A stretch of 37,465 nucleotides of DNA from DASXSB01 sp036506275 (GTDB lineage: Bacteria > Methylomirabilota > Methylomirabilia > Rokubacteriales > CSP1-6), in NCBI GenBank assembly GCA_036506275.1, contig DASXSB010000088.1, positions 1-37,465 of the forward strand. The letters run 5' to 3'. Below are positions 1 through 8,515 of this stretch, piece by piece. Both the position numbers and the translations under genes were made by a program. Position 1 is the stretch's first letter. Every line of letters starts with the position of its first letter. The notes beneath the pieces were generated by a model. The model had not been told where the DNA came from. It was given only the letters and a program-made list of their open reading frames with translations, and ran no database searches.

Positions 1-284
1 GCTTCCTTGCCCGCCTTGCGGCACGTGAGCACGGCCTTCTTGATGTGCTCGCCGTTGGCGCACGCCAGCATCAGCTTGGGGCTCGCCTTGTTGACTCCCA
101 TCACGAAGTGGAAGTCGTTCATCTGCACCTTGCCGGCGCCGCCGCCACCGGTGCCGCCGCTGTGGGTGCCGCTCTGCGCCTCACCCCACGACCACGACTC
201 CAGCTGGATCTCGCCCTTGTGCTTGCTGTCCCCGCTCTCGCCATCGATGCCGTCGATCTTCAGGAAGTAGTCGACAAGCGCCAT
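1..284 (-). CDS. hcp: Hcp, T6SS tube protein (C-terminus cut by window edge)
   Basis: Hcp forms the hexameric rings of the T6SS inner tube, which is propelled out of the cell by sheath contraction. The visible 94 residues begin MALVDYFLKIDGIDGES, continue through GEIQLESWSWGEAQSG, and then run HFVMGVNKASPKLMLACANG, the typical Hcp1-family beginning. The loop after the first strands is unusually glycine-rich (SGGTGGGGAGK). The frame is open to base 1, so the C-terminal part lies outside the window. The ATG at 284 is preceded by a clear GGAGGGG ribosome-binding site. The gene lies 90 bp downstream of tssC on the same strand and is probably in the same operon. High expression from its own promoter is common for hcp, but I see no convincing promoter in the gap. 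Confidence 0.93.
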   Translation of the reverse strand, partial: MALVDYFLKIDGIDGESGDSKHKGEIQLESWSWGEAQSGTHSGGTGGGGAGKVQMNDFHFVMGVNKASPKLMLACANGEHIKKAVLTCRKAGKE

Positions 285-374
285 CCCCGTATCCCCTCCG
301 CTCGCTCGAGCCCGTTATGCGGGACCGTTCCCGCCCCTCGTCCGCCCGGAACGCCCGGGCGCGCCCTGCCCGTC

Positions 375-1865
375 CTACTTCCGTGTCGACGCCGGCAGCT
401 CCGCCACCAGACGCAGCGACACCGACAGCTCGTCGAGCTGGAAGTGCGGGCGCAGGAAGGCGGCCGCGCGGTACACACCCGGCTTGCCCGGAACCTCCGA
501 CACCTCGATGCGCGCATCGCGCAACGGGTACTGAGCCTTGGTCGCGGGCGAGGCGTTGTCGTCCGGCGTCACGTAGTTCGAGATCCACCGATTCAGGAAC
601 CGCTCGCAGTCGGAGCGGGACATGAAGCTGCCGATCTTGTCGCGCATCATCGCTTTTAGATAATGGGCGAAGCGCGAGACGGCCATGATGTACTGGAGCT
701 GCGTCGATAGCCGCGCGTTGGCGTTGGCGGCGTCGGTGTCGTACTTCTTTCCCTTCTGCGCGGACTGGGCGCCGAAGAAGGCCGCGTAGTCCGTGCCCTT
801 GCAGTGCACGAGGGGCATGAAGCCGAGGTCGGACAGCTCCTTCTCCCGCCGGTCCGTGATCGCGATCTCGGTCGGGCACTTCAGGGCGACCTCGCCCTCG
901 TCGGTCTTGAAGGTGTGGGTGGGCAGACCCTGCACGAGGCCGCCGCCCTCCACGCCGCGGATGGCGGCGCACCAGCCGTACTTCGCGAAGGCCTCCGTGA
1001 GGCGGGTGGCCATGGCGAAGGCGGCGTTGCCCCACAGGTACTTCGCGTGATCCTTGCCGTCCACGTCCTCCGTGAACTGGAACGCCTCCACCGGCACCGT
1101 CTCCGGCCCGTACGGCAGCCGCATCAAAATGTGGGGAAGGGTGAGGCCCACGTACCGCGAATCCTCCGACTCCCGGAACGACTTCCACTTCGCGTAGTCC
1201 ACGCTCTCGAAGATCTTGGCGAGGTCGCGGGGGGCCGTGAGGTCGGTGAAGCTGTCGAGGTTGAACAGCTCGGCGCTGGCGGCGGAGATGAACGGCGCGT
1301 GGGCGGCCGCCGCCACGTTGGAGATCTTCTCCAGCAGCGCGATGTCCTGGCTGTGACGCCGGAACTCGTAGTCGCCGATGAAGGCGCCGAAGGGCGCGCC
1401 GCCGAAGGTGCCGTACTCCTCCTCGTAGATCTTCTTGAAGAGCATGCTCTGATCGAACTCGGCCGCGCGCTCGAGGTCGCGCTGGAGGTCGTCCCGCGTC
1501 GCGTTGAGGACGCGGATCTTCATCATCGTGCTCGTCTCCGTCTGCTGGACGAGATAGTGCAAGCCGCGCCAGGACGACTCCAGCTTCTGGAACTCCTTGG
1601 CGTGCATGATCTCGTTGAGCTGACGGGTGAGGAGGCGGTCGATGTCCGCGATGCGGGCGTTGATGGTGGCCTCGATGTCCTTCGAGATGCGGACGGTCCC
1701 CTTCATCACCTCTTCGACGAGGGTGGAGATCTGCCGGCGCGATTCCTGTCGCTGCTCCTCGTTGCGACCGATCCGCGTTTCCGTGATCACCTGGTCCAGC
1801 AGGCTGCCTTCCTGCTGGGCCGCCGCCGCTGCCGCCTGGCTCTTGGCCCCTTCCGCGTTAGCCAT
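375..1865 (-). CDS. tssC: TssC (VipB), large subunit of T6SS contractile sheath
   Basis: TssC pairs with TssB to build the contractile sheath around the Hcp tube. The 496-residue product has the usual family length. An N-terminal Ala/Gln-rich segment is followed by the conserved core (SSWRGLHYLVQQTETS, EYGTFGGAPFGAFIGDYEF, PHILMRLPYG) and the C-terminal segment RFAHYLKAMMRDKIGSF, DCERFLNRWISNYV, typical of VipB/IglB proteins. The ATG at 1865 has an AAGGAGA ribosome-binding site inside the 3' end of tssB, and the two genes overlap by 8 bp, so translational coupling and 1:1 production are likely. Nothing indicates inactivation. Confidence 0.97.
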   Translation of the reverse strand: MANAEGAKSQAAAAAAQQEGSLLDQVITETRIGRNEEQRQESRRQISTLVEEVMKGTVRISKDIEATINARIADIDRLLTRQLNEIMHAKEFQKLESSWRGLHYLVQQTETSTMMKIRVLNATRDDLQRDLERAAEFDQSMLFKKIYEEEYGTFGGAPFGAFIGDYEFRRHSQDIALLEKISNVAAAAHAPFISAASAELFNLDSFTDLTAPRDLAKIFESVDYAKWKSFRESEDSRYVGLTLPHILMRLPYGPETVPVEAFQFTEDVDGKDHAKYLWGNAAFAMATRLTEAFAKYGWCAAIRGVEGGGLVQGLPTHTFKTDEGEVALKCPTEIAITDRREKELSDLGFMPLVHCKGTDYAAFFGAQSAQKGKKYDTDAANANARLSTQLQYIMAVSRFAHYLKAMMRDKIGSFMSRSDCERFLNRWISNYVTPDDNASPATKAQYPLRDARIEVSEVPGKPGVYRAAAFLRPHFQLDELSVSLRLVAELPASTRK

Positions 1866-2382
1866 TCGACGTCTCCTTTTCGGCTCCGACGCCCGCCTCG
1901 TCGCTCAGCTTCTTGAGGAGATCCGTGTTGCCGATGATCTCCTGCAGCCGCTCGCTGAGCTTGTCGTTGCCGTCCGCCTTGGCGAGGAGCGCGGACAGTT
2001 GCATGCGTGTCTCGAGGAGTTTCCGCAGCGGCTCCACCTGGCGGACGACCTGCTCGGGCTCGAAGTCCTCGATGCTGTTGAACCGCAGCTCCACCGCCAT
2101 CTTGCTGTCGTCGTCGGTGAGCTTGTTGTCGACGCGGAACGCCAGGCGCGGCTTCATGCCCTTCAGCACGGCGTCGAAGTTGTCGCGGTCGATCTCCACG
2201 AACTTGCGATCGCGCAGGCGTGGAAGCGCCTCGTCGGGCTTGCCGGACAGGTCCGACATCACGCCCACCACGAAGGGCAGCTCCTTCATCTCGATGGCGT
2301 CGCCGGTCTCCACGTCGTACGTGATGTGCACGCGCGGCGACCGCACGCGGTCGAGCTTATGCTGGGTGCTTTCTTTGGCCAT
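1858..2382 (-). CDS. tssB: TssB (VipA), small subunit of T6SS contractile sheath
   Basis: TssB is the small sheath subunit that assembles with TssC. The 174-residue product shows the family pattern: an N-terminal segment RVHITYDVETGDAIEMKELP, then PFVVGVMSDLSG, then a conserved RKFVEIDRDNFD block, the MKPRLAFRV strand and a helical C-terminus. The start at 2382 is supported by an AAGGAGG ribosome-binding site and by alignment with the family start (MAKESTQHKLDRVR). It lies 23 bp downstream of tssA and overlaps tssC by 8 bp on the same strand. Confidence 0.97.
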   Translation of the reverse strand: MAKESTQHKLDRVRSPRVHITYDVETGDAIEMKELPFVVGVMSDLSGKPDEALPRLRDRKFVEIDRDNFDAVLKGMKPRLAFRVDNKLTDDDSKMAVELRFNSIEDFEPEQVVRQVEPLRKLLETRMQLSALLAKADGNDKLSERLQEIIGNTDLLKKLSDEAGVGAEKETSNG

Positions 2383-2405
2383 GGCCTCTCCTCCTTGTCG
2401 ACTCT

Positions 2406-3482
2406 CTACTCGCTCCGGCCCGTCGGGTTCATGAGCCCCAGGGTTTCCCGGACGCGGGCGAGCACACCGTCATCGCCGATGACTTCGCGCAACCACTCCT
2501 CGAGGGGCATGCTGCCCCAGACCACCGCGCGCTGAACGAGGTACGACACCGGGCTGTGCGGCTCCGTGCGGCGGAAGAACGCCGCCACCGCCGCCAGCTG
2601 CCGCAAGGCGGCGGCGCGATCGGTGAGCACACCATCTCCACCCACGCTCTCCCCCCGTGCCTGCCCGGGAGTGCTGACCGCACCGGGCGTCTCCGGATCG
2701 GGTTCGAGCTCGCGCTTGCGGCGCGTGATGCTGTCCACGAGCGCGCGACAATCCTCGAGCGTCTTCTTGAGTCCGAGCAGGCTGGGGGACTGACGACCGA
2801 ACTTCTCGTCGTTCATCCGGTCGAGCTGTTCCCATGCCTCGAAGGACTCGTCGATGTCGGCGAGCAGCGTCTCGTAGAACGCGCGCGACGTGGTGGCCAC
2901 GGCGCGATCGAACTGCTCGCTGGTGACCTTGCCTTCCTTGAGCTCTTCCTGGGCCGCTTCGGGATTCTGGCGCAGGAGGTTCTCGACGATGCGCGATTCC
3001 TCCCAGTGGATCCACGAGTAGGCGAGGCCGTCGTGAAGGCGCGTGATGGGAACGCCGCGCACGGTCGCGGGCAGCTTCTCGTTCAGCCACTCGAGCGGCG
3101 CCGCCCGCGGCTCCATGTCGTCGTCCTCGACGAGCGGATGGAGCGTCGGCCAGAACGCCTCTTCGAGCTGGCGCAGCAACCGGAGACCATCGCGCAGGCC
3201 GGCGAAGCCGTGACGCTTGACGAGCGCCTCCACGAGCCACGCCGCGATCTGGATGTCCTTCGTCTTGGTCTGGAGGGCTTCGATGGCGAGCGTGGTCACG
3301 CCGGCCCAGTCCGCGGTCTTCGTGTCGCGCTTCCAGTCGCCTTGCGCGAGGTTGTCATCGGCGCGGCGCGCGTCCTGGATCGCGTCGTACGTCCCCGCAT
3401 AGCGCAAGGCGGCCCCGGACGGGTCGGGACCGGGTATGGGCGTGAGCAGCGTGGCGAAATCGATCGTCGCGGGTGATGCCAT
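2406..3482 (-). CDS. tssA: TssA, T6SS baseplate/sheath-associated cap protein (ImpA family)
   Basis: The 358-residue protein begins with an ImpA_N domain (roughly residues 8-130), recognisable from LLTPIPGPDPSGAALRY and the LEEAFWPTLHPL segment. A charged helical middle region follows. The C-terminal segment has RRTEPHSPVSYLVQRAVVWG followed by LEEWLREVI, the C-terminal motif seen in short TssA proteins of the TssA1 type. TssA primes tail assembly and stays at the baseplate or the growing sheath end. The gene lies 66 bp downstream of tssK and 23 bp upstream of tssB. A Pro/Gly-rich linker around residues 265-285 separates the middle and C-terminal domains. The assignment to the short subtype is inferred from length and the C-terminal motif. 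Confidence 0.93.
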   Translation of the reverse strand: MASPATIDFATLLTPIPGPDPSGAALRYAGTYDAIQDARRADDNLAQGDWKRDTKTADWAGVTTLAIEALQTKTKDIQIAAWLVEALVKRHGFAGLRDGLRLLRQLEEAFWPTLHPLVEDDDMEPRAAPLEWLNEKLPATVRGVPITRLHDGLAYSWIHWEESRIVENLLRQNPEAAQEELKEGKVTSEQFDRAVATTSRAFYETLLADIDESFEAWEQLDRMNDEKFGRQSPSLLGLKKTLEDCRALVDSITRRKRELEPDPETPGAVSTPGQARGESVGGDGVLTDRAAALRQLAAVAAFFRRTEPHSPVSYLVQRAVVWGSMPLEEWLREVIGDDGVLARVRETLGLMNPTGRSE

Positions 3483-3548
3483 GCGAACCGCTTCCTTCCC
3501 TCCGTTCGTTTTCCGGCGGGTGTCCCCCCCGCCGCGAAGTGCTCGATC

Positions 3549-4889
3549 CTATTCTTTTACGGCCACGAGTTCAAGCTTCACGTCCGGAAACTCGTCGGGC
3601 AGGTAGATGGCGAGCCCCCGCGCGCGGGCGATCGCGTCCCACCACCGCCCCTGGGCGCCGAGGTGGAAGTACTTGAAGCCGGTCTTGACCGGGATCGCGC
3701 CCGGGGGGACCGGCTCGTGGGTCAGGGTGACACCGGACACCGCGCGCCCGATGAGGTCGTTGATCTGGTCCGGGGAGCTGATCTTGGCCTTGGCCGGGAT
3801 CTCGTCGATGAGGCGGTTCCCGGTGACCTGGGCGTTGGCCCCCAGGTAGAACTGGGCGGTCTTGAAGAGCCGATCGTCCTGGACCCGGCCCACGTGGAGC
3901 AGCTCCGGCGTGCGCTCGAGAGGGATGATCACGTACCGGGTGGGGATCACGGTCTCGAGCAGGAACATGATCTTGCTCTCCAGCTCACCGAACGTCTCCC
4001 CCAGCTTGTCGTGGGCGTAGCGCGGCAGGTCGCGGGGATCCGTCTGCAAGGCGAACGTCGTCAGCTCGCCCGCCAGGCGCGCGAGCACCGCGTAGAGCTG
4101 CTCGGGATGACGATCGGGCGCCGTCGCGAAGTGGGAGAGGATCGGGATGGCGGAGTTGACCGTGTGCAGGAGCCAGAAGTTCGCGACGTCGGACACCCCG
4201 AAGTCCGAGACGTGGCGCCGCTGTCCCGAGAGGCTGTTGCTCTTCGTGGCCACCAGCTCGAGCAGCCGGCGCTGGATCATCATGAGCCGCGCCGACGCCG
4301 ACACCGTGAGTGACGGCGGCACGTAGGCCTCGTCGAGCGCGAAGGCGCCCGCGGGCGTGCGCACGAGCTCGGCCACCTTCACCGACGTGGTGTCGTCGAG
4401 CGACTCCCCCGCGAACAGCGTCTTGAAGACCTTCCGCGCCACCGGGACCTCGCGCTCGTTGCCTTCCGCCGTTTCGTCCGGCACCCGCGTCAGCTCCATG
4501 CGGTAGCGCAGCGGGCGGCCGCCCGTTCCGTCCGCGATGCGGACGTCCACGGCGTCGGCGCGGGTTACCGGGATCGCGAGATAGGCGTCGAGGCGGTCGG
4601 TGGTGGTCGTGAAGGCGCCCTTCAGCGACCGGCTTCCGGGCGGCTCGTCGTCGTCCGGGATCTGCACGGGCAGCCCGTCCGGCATGAGGCCGCGACACCG
4701 CACGATCGTGAAGGTGCCGTTGGTGAGCGCCTCGCGGTCGATCTCGAGCTCGGTGAGGCCCCATCCGAACGTCCCCAGCCAGCCGAGGCCGAGCTGGAGG
4801 CGCGCCTCGTTGTAGCGCGCCTCCTGTTGGAAAAGATGGGGCGTGAGAAACATGCCTTCGCCCCACACCACCTTGTCCGTTCGTCTCAT
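3549..4889 (-). CDS. tssK: TssK, T6SS baseplate-membrane complex connector
   Basis: TssK links the baseplate to the TssJLM membrane complex. The 446-residue product starts with the family signature VVWGEGMFLTPHLFQQE and retains the core and C-terminal elements (SFAT-type shoulder domain, FHLGAQGRWWDAIARA near the end). The ATG at 4889 has a GGAG ribosome-binding site six bases upstream. Many T6SS loci run tssK-tssL-tssM or tssJ-K-L-M. Here tssK directly follows the FHA-TssM gene with only 25 bp between them, so no tssL lies in the gap. Confidence 0.95.
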   Translation of the reverse strand: MRRTDKVVWGEGMFLTPHLFQQEARYNEARLQLGLGWLGTFGWGLTELEIDREALTNGTFTIVRCRGLMPDGLPVQIPDDDEPPGSRSLKGAFTTTTDRLDAYLAIPVTRADAVDVRIADGTGGRPLRYRMELTRVPDETAEGNEREVPVARKVFKTLFAGESLDDTTSVKVAELVRTPAGAFALDEAYVPPSLTVSASARLMMIQRRLLELVATKSNSLSGQRRHVSDFGVSDVANFWLLHTVNSAIPILSHFATAPDRHPEQLYAVLARLAGELTTFALQTDPRDLPRYAHDKLGETFGELESKIMFLLETVIPTRYVIIPLERTPELLHVGRVQDDRLFKTAQFYLGANAQVTGNRLIDEIPAKAKISSPDQINDLIGRAVSGVTLTHEPVPPGAIPVKTGFKYFHLGAQGRWWDAIARARGLAIYLPDEFPDVKLELVAVKE

Positions 4890-4914
4890 CGTTCGCTCCG
4901 CTGCGCGGTCCCGC

Positions 4915-7900
4915 TCACAGCGTGGCGACGATCTGGCGCGGCGGGTCGAACTTGCCGGCCGGGTCGGGCGCCACCAGGCGCGTGCGCGAGAGAAAATCGA
5001 GGAAACCCGTCGTGAATGCCACGTTCTCGTTCAGGAGCCGCCGGGCTGCGTAGCGCTCGCCGCGGCGCTCGATGAACACCGCGGCGGGCCCGTTGACGAA
5101 GCCCACCACCCGGCTCGCCTTCTGGTTCGGGCCGAGCTCCGCGATATCGAGCCACAGCACCTCCCACTGCTGCTGGATCTGGACGCCGGCGTCGTCGACC
5201 ATCACGCGCCATCCGAGCTGGAGCGGCCGCGCCAGCAGCGTCCACACCATCTGGTCCTCGCCCTGGCGCGCGCCGATCACGCCCCGCAGTCCCTGGAGGT
5301 TCCAGTTTGCCTTCAACAGCGGATGCGCCGAGCGATCGGTGACCTGGCCCTCCTCGAACGCTTTCTGGGCGGAGCGGGCGCCTTTCTCGACGCTGCCGAG
5401 CTCGCCGCGCACCTGATCCACCGCCTCCACGTAGCGTCCGAGATAGCCCAAGGCTTCGCGCTCGTCGTCGCGATACTTGGTCCGCGCCTCCTCCGGCTTC
5501 AGCTTCTGCGCCTCCGCCGCGCGCGCCTTCACCGCCGCGTAGCGCTGCAGCGTCTCCGCCCACGACGGGAGATCGACGGCGGCGCCGGAGCGGGCGGCGA
5601 ACGCGCCCACGTTGGCGGCGGCCACGTCGATGACGCGCTCGTACGGCGAGTCGGCGCCGAGCGCCTTGATCGCGAACTCCCGTCCCGCCCCCCGCGACCA
5701 CGACCGCTCCCCCCGCGGGAACGTGATCAGGAACTGCACCCACTGCCGCAGGCCCTCGCTGCGGTAGCCGCTCTCGAAACGGTCCACGGCGTCTTTCAGG
5801 TCGCGGCCTTCAGACGGCATCTCGCGGAGACCGGCGAGCAGCGGCTGGATGCCGTCCTTCCACGCGCGCGCCGTGAACGGCGCGTCGACCTGGCCCGTGC
5901 CCTCGAAGCCCCAGAAATCGGCGGCGCGCACGGGCGGGAACTGCGCGCTCGCAGAGACGAGGATGTACTCCGGCTTCAGGCCGCCCGACGTCACCCACTG
6001 CGTCACGCGCGCGATGTCCTTGTTGCGGAGCTGCTCGAGGCTGGCGTGATCCGTGTGCCAGCGCAGGTACGCGGCCTCCGTGCGTGCGAGCTGCACGACG
6101 AGCGGATCGGTGTCGCGGGTCTCCGGGAACTGCGCGGTGAGCAGCACGCGGTGGCTGGTGCCGGCGGCGTCCTCCAGCCCCGCGCATGCGCTCGCGATGC
6201 AGGTCCCGACGGCGCGGATACGACGGAGGAGCGCGCCCACGTACACGGGCGCTTCGCGCGGCACGGCGAGCTTGCGGTCGAGGGCGGTGTCGAGGGGATC
6301 GAGGACGTCGCGCCGATACGCCCGCACGTAGGTGGCGCGGAGGCGATCGTCGACGACTTGCGTGTGGCGAAGCCCGAAGTCGAGGGCGAGGTGCCGCCAG
6401 AACGGGCGCGGGTTCAACGTCTCGATGGTGGCGCGGCAGGTGTCGAGCTGGCCGACGGCGGCGGCGATGGGGTTGTTCCCGCCCGGCGTCTTGATGCACG
6501 ACTCCACGTCGAGACCGGTCAGCACGCGCCGGTTGCCAAAGAACGACAGCGTGAAGAGGCCGCACAGCCCCACCGACAGCGCGATGACCGCCGCGAAGGC
6601 GGCCAGGCGCGCGGTGCGATAACGGTCGTACCACTGCGCGGTACGCCGCACGAGCGGTCTGTCTTGCGGAAGGACGACGGTGAAGAAATCGCGCACGAAG
6701 AACGACCGGGGGACGGTGACACGCTCGGGCACGGGATGCTGGAAGCCCAGCCGCTCCGCCACCCGCGAGAGCGGGATGCGGTCCTGGCCCACGCTCGTGA
6801 AGAAGAGTCCGCGCAGGTGCGGCGTTTCCTGATAGGAGTTGCGCCGGAACAACGCCTCCACGAACGATTCGAGGGGCCGTCGCAGGGCGCGGAACTCCTC
6901 CGGAAACAGGAAGACCTCGCGGAGGGCGTCTGTCCCCACCTGCTCGGCGTCGTCCATGAAGGCGAGCCGCACTTCTTCCATGCGCTCCGCCAGCGTGCGG
7001 AACGTGCGCTCCACGAACGCGGGCGCCCCCGTCCGATTCTCGAGATCGTCGTTGACGTTGCCGAACGCCTGCCGCCACGCCGGCTCCGGCAGCCGGCCGA
7101 AGAATTCCGTGAAGCCGGCGATGGCGTCGGCGTTGGTAACGAGGAGGTAGACGGGGAAGCGCGTGCCGAGCTGCCGGCTCATCTCGTCGAGGCGGCGCCG
7201 GAGCTGCACGGCCTCGTCGCGCAGCTTCTCCACCGGGCGCGACAGCGCGTCGGCGGGCACCGCCAGCACGACGCCGTTGAGCGGCTCCCGCCGCCGCGCC
7301 CGCCGCAGGAGCGACAGGAGCTCCTTCCATTCCGTGGAATCCGCCTCTTCTTCCGGGAACGCGTAGCGGCCGGCGGTCTCCAGCACGACCAGCTCGTCGA
7401 AGAACCACCAGTCGCAGGTGCGCGTCTTCACCGCGCCCTCGCGGCGCGTCGTCGACGCCGGCGACGGCAGCGGCCGCGCGGCGCGGATGGTGCCGGTCTT
7501 GCCGGAGCCGCGCTCGCCGAGCACGAGCACCCACGGCAGCGCGTAGAGGGCGTCGTCGCCGCGCTGCTGGAGCTTCGATTTGCGCAGCGTGGCGAGGCCG
7601 TCCGCCCACTTCTCGCGCAGCACGCCGAGACCTTCGCCGCCGGCCGCCGGTTTTTCCGCCTCCGCCTCCGGCTTCTCCGCGCGCTCGCGCCGACGCAGCA
7701 GGAACCAGCGCACGCCGAGGGTGGCCGAGAGCGCCACCACCGCCGCCACCAGTCCCGCCAGGAACCACCACCAGGACCAGCCGGCCGTCCACCACCACCC
7801 GATCCCACCCACGACGGCGGCGGTGGCGCCCACGCTGATGCCGAGAAGGGCCGCGAGCGCGGTCGTCTGCCACCATGTCCGCCGTGCCGTCTCCAGGGCG

Positions 7901-8358
7901 GCCGCGGCCGCCTCGCCCTTCTGTTTCAGGTTGGAGACGGGCGCCGGGCGCGGCGCTTCGACCGCGGGGGCGCGGGCGGCGAACGCACGCTCCTCGCGCT
8001 CCTCTCGTATCTCCGCGCGATCCTCGTGGCGGTCCTCGTCGCGCGGCACCTCCTTCACCGAGAACACCATCTTGGGTCCCCGCGCGGAGAGCTGGATGAT
8101 GTCACCGTCCGCGATGGGCGTCGGCTCGTCGATGCGGCGGGCGTTCAGATAGGTCCCGTTCGTGCTCCGGAGATCGCGCAGGAAAAAGACGGACCCTTCC
8201 CGGTAGACCTCGGCGTGGTAGCCGGACACCTCGCGGTCGCGCTCGGCGTCGAAGCGCAGATCGTTGTCGGTCTTGCGGCCGATCCGGATCCGATCCGAAT
8301 CGAACGACTCGATCTGCCCCTTCTTGCTGCCTTCGGCGTGCTCGAAGTGGGCGGTCAT
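4915..8358 (-). CDS. tssM: FHA-TssM fusion: IcmF-family T6SS inner-membrane protein with N-terminal phosphothreonine-binding domain
   Basis: This 1147-residue protein combines two parts. Residues 1-100 form an FHA domain with all classical ligand-binding positions: G27-R28, S45-x-x-H48 and N67-G68 in RSTNGTYLN. FHA domains bind phosphothreonine peptides. Residues from about 165 are TssM/IcmF: a Trp-rich pair of membrane segments (about 165-220), a Walker A loop GERGSGKT (281-288), the DWWFFDELVVLETAGRYAFP segment of the NTPase-like domain, a third membrane segment near 585-612, and a large periplasmic C-terminal part. TssM spans the inner membrane and periplasm as the main structural part of the secretion envelope complex. 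In the Pseudomonas H1-T6SS the FHA protein is a separate gene; here it is covalently part of TssM. It is the first gene of the leftward operon, starting 157 bp from the divergent phosphatase-kinase genes. No strong ribosome-binding site precedes ATG 8358. Confidence 0.93.
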   Translation of the reverse strand: MTAHFEHAEGSKKGQIESFDSDRIRIGRKTDNDLRFDAERDREVSGYHAEVYREGSVFFLRDLRSTNGTYLNARRIDEPTPIADGDIIQLSARGPKMVFSVKEVPRDEDRHEDRAEIREEREERAFAARAPAVEAPRPAPVSNLKQKGEAAAAALETARRTWWQTTALAALLGISVGATAAVVGGIGWWWTAGWSWWWFLAGLVAAVVALSATLGVRWFLLRRRERAEKPEAEAEKPAAGGEGLGVLREKWADGLATLRKSKLQQRGDDALYALPWVLVLGERGSGKTGTIRAARPLPSPASTTRREGAVKTRTCDWWFFDELVVLETAGRYAFPEEEADSTEWKELLSLLRRARRREPLNGVVLAVPADALSRPVEKLRDEAVQLRRRLDEMSRQLGTRFPVYLLVTNADAIAGFTEFFGRLPEPAWRQAFGNVNDDLENRTGAPAFVERTFRTLAERMEEVRLAFMDDAEQVGTDALREVFLFPEEFRALRRPLESFVEALFRRNSYQETPHLRGLFFTSVGQDRIPLSRVAERLGFQHPVPERVTVPRSFFVRDFFTVVLPQDRPLVRRTAQWYDRYRTARLAAFAAVIALSVGLCGLFTLSFFGNRRVLTGLDVESCIKTPGGNNPIAAAVGQLDTCRATIETLNPRPFWRHLALDFGLRHTQVVDDRLRATYVRAYRRDVLDPLDTALDRKLAVPREAPVYVGALLRRIRAVGTCIASACAGLEDAAGTSHRVLLTAQFPETRDTDPLVVQLARTEAAYLRWHTDHASLEQLRNKDIARVTQWVTSGGLKPEYILVSASAQFPPVRAADFWGFEGTGQVDAPFTARAWKDGIQPLLAGLREMPSEGRDLKDAVDRFESGYRSEGLRQWVQFLITFPRGERSWSRGAGREFAIKALGADSPYERVIDVAAANVGAFAARSGAAVDLPSWAETLQRYAAVKARAAEAQKLKPEEARTKYRDDEREALGYLGRYVEAVDQVRGELGSVEKGARSAQKAFEEGQVTDRSAHPLLKANWNLQGLRGVIGARQGEDQMVWTLLARPLQLGWRVMVDDAGVQIQQQWEVLWLDIAELGPNQKASRVVGFVNGPAAVFIERRGERYAARRLLNENVAFTTGFLDFLSRTRLVAPDPAGKFDPPRQIVATL

Positions 8359-8391
8359 GGACGGGTCGCGGTGCGCCTCAAAGCGGCGGAC

Positions 8392-8418
8392 ATTATAGCG
8401 CCAACGTCATGGCGCCAA
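8392..8418 (-). promoter_or_regulatory. Putative sigma70-type promoter of the FHA-tssM T6SS operon
   Basis: A perfect TATAAT hexamer lies on the minus strand at 8397-8392. A TTGGCG box at 8418-8413 gives a short 15-bp spacer. Predicted transcription would begin near 8385, about 27 nt before the ATG at 8358. A perfect -10 hexamer is rare in DNA this G+C-rich. The weak -35 and short spacing suggest activator dependence, which is inference. Confidence 0.5.
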
Positions 8419-8422
8419 CGTC
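8398..8422. repeat. 11-bp direct repeat in the divergent T6SS/kinase intergenic region
   Basis: GCGCCAACGTC occurs at 8398-8408 and again, exactly, at 8412-8422, a 14-bp period. The copies sit immediately upstream of the leftward -10 box and cover the candidate -35. This placement suits a regulator binding site, but no regulator is known and function is inferred only from position. Confidence 0.5.
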
Positions 8423-8464
8423 CCGTCTCGCTACCCCCCGGAACCGCGGACGGCGGCGCGGCAA

Positions 8465-8493
8465 TTGCTGCGTTATGGCGCGCGCCTTATAAT
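8465..8493 (+). promoter_or_regulatory. Putative sigma70-type promoter of the phosphatase-kinase-pseudocaspase operon
   Basis: TTGCTG (8465-8470) and a perfect TATAAT (8488-8493) are separated by exactly 17 bp. The spacer holds a 10-bp perfect palindrome GGCGCGCGCC (8477-8486) that could act as an operator. Transcription would start near 8500, just before the GAGGGGG ribosome-binding site of the phosphatase gene. Confidence 0.6.
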
Positions 8494-8515
8494 CCGGGGA
8501 CGCGAGGGGGATTTC

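Noticed and set aside
285..374. Possible terminator or separate hcp promoter between tssC and hcp
   Set aside because: I see G+C-rich sequence without a clear hairpin plus T-tract or a -10/-35 pair.
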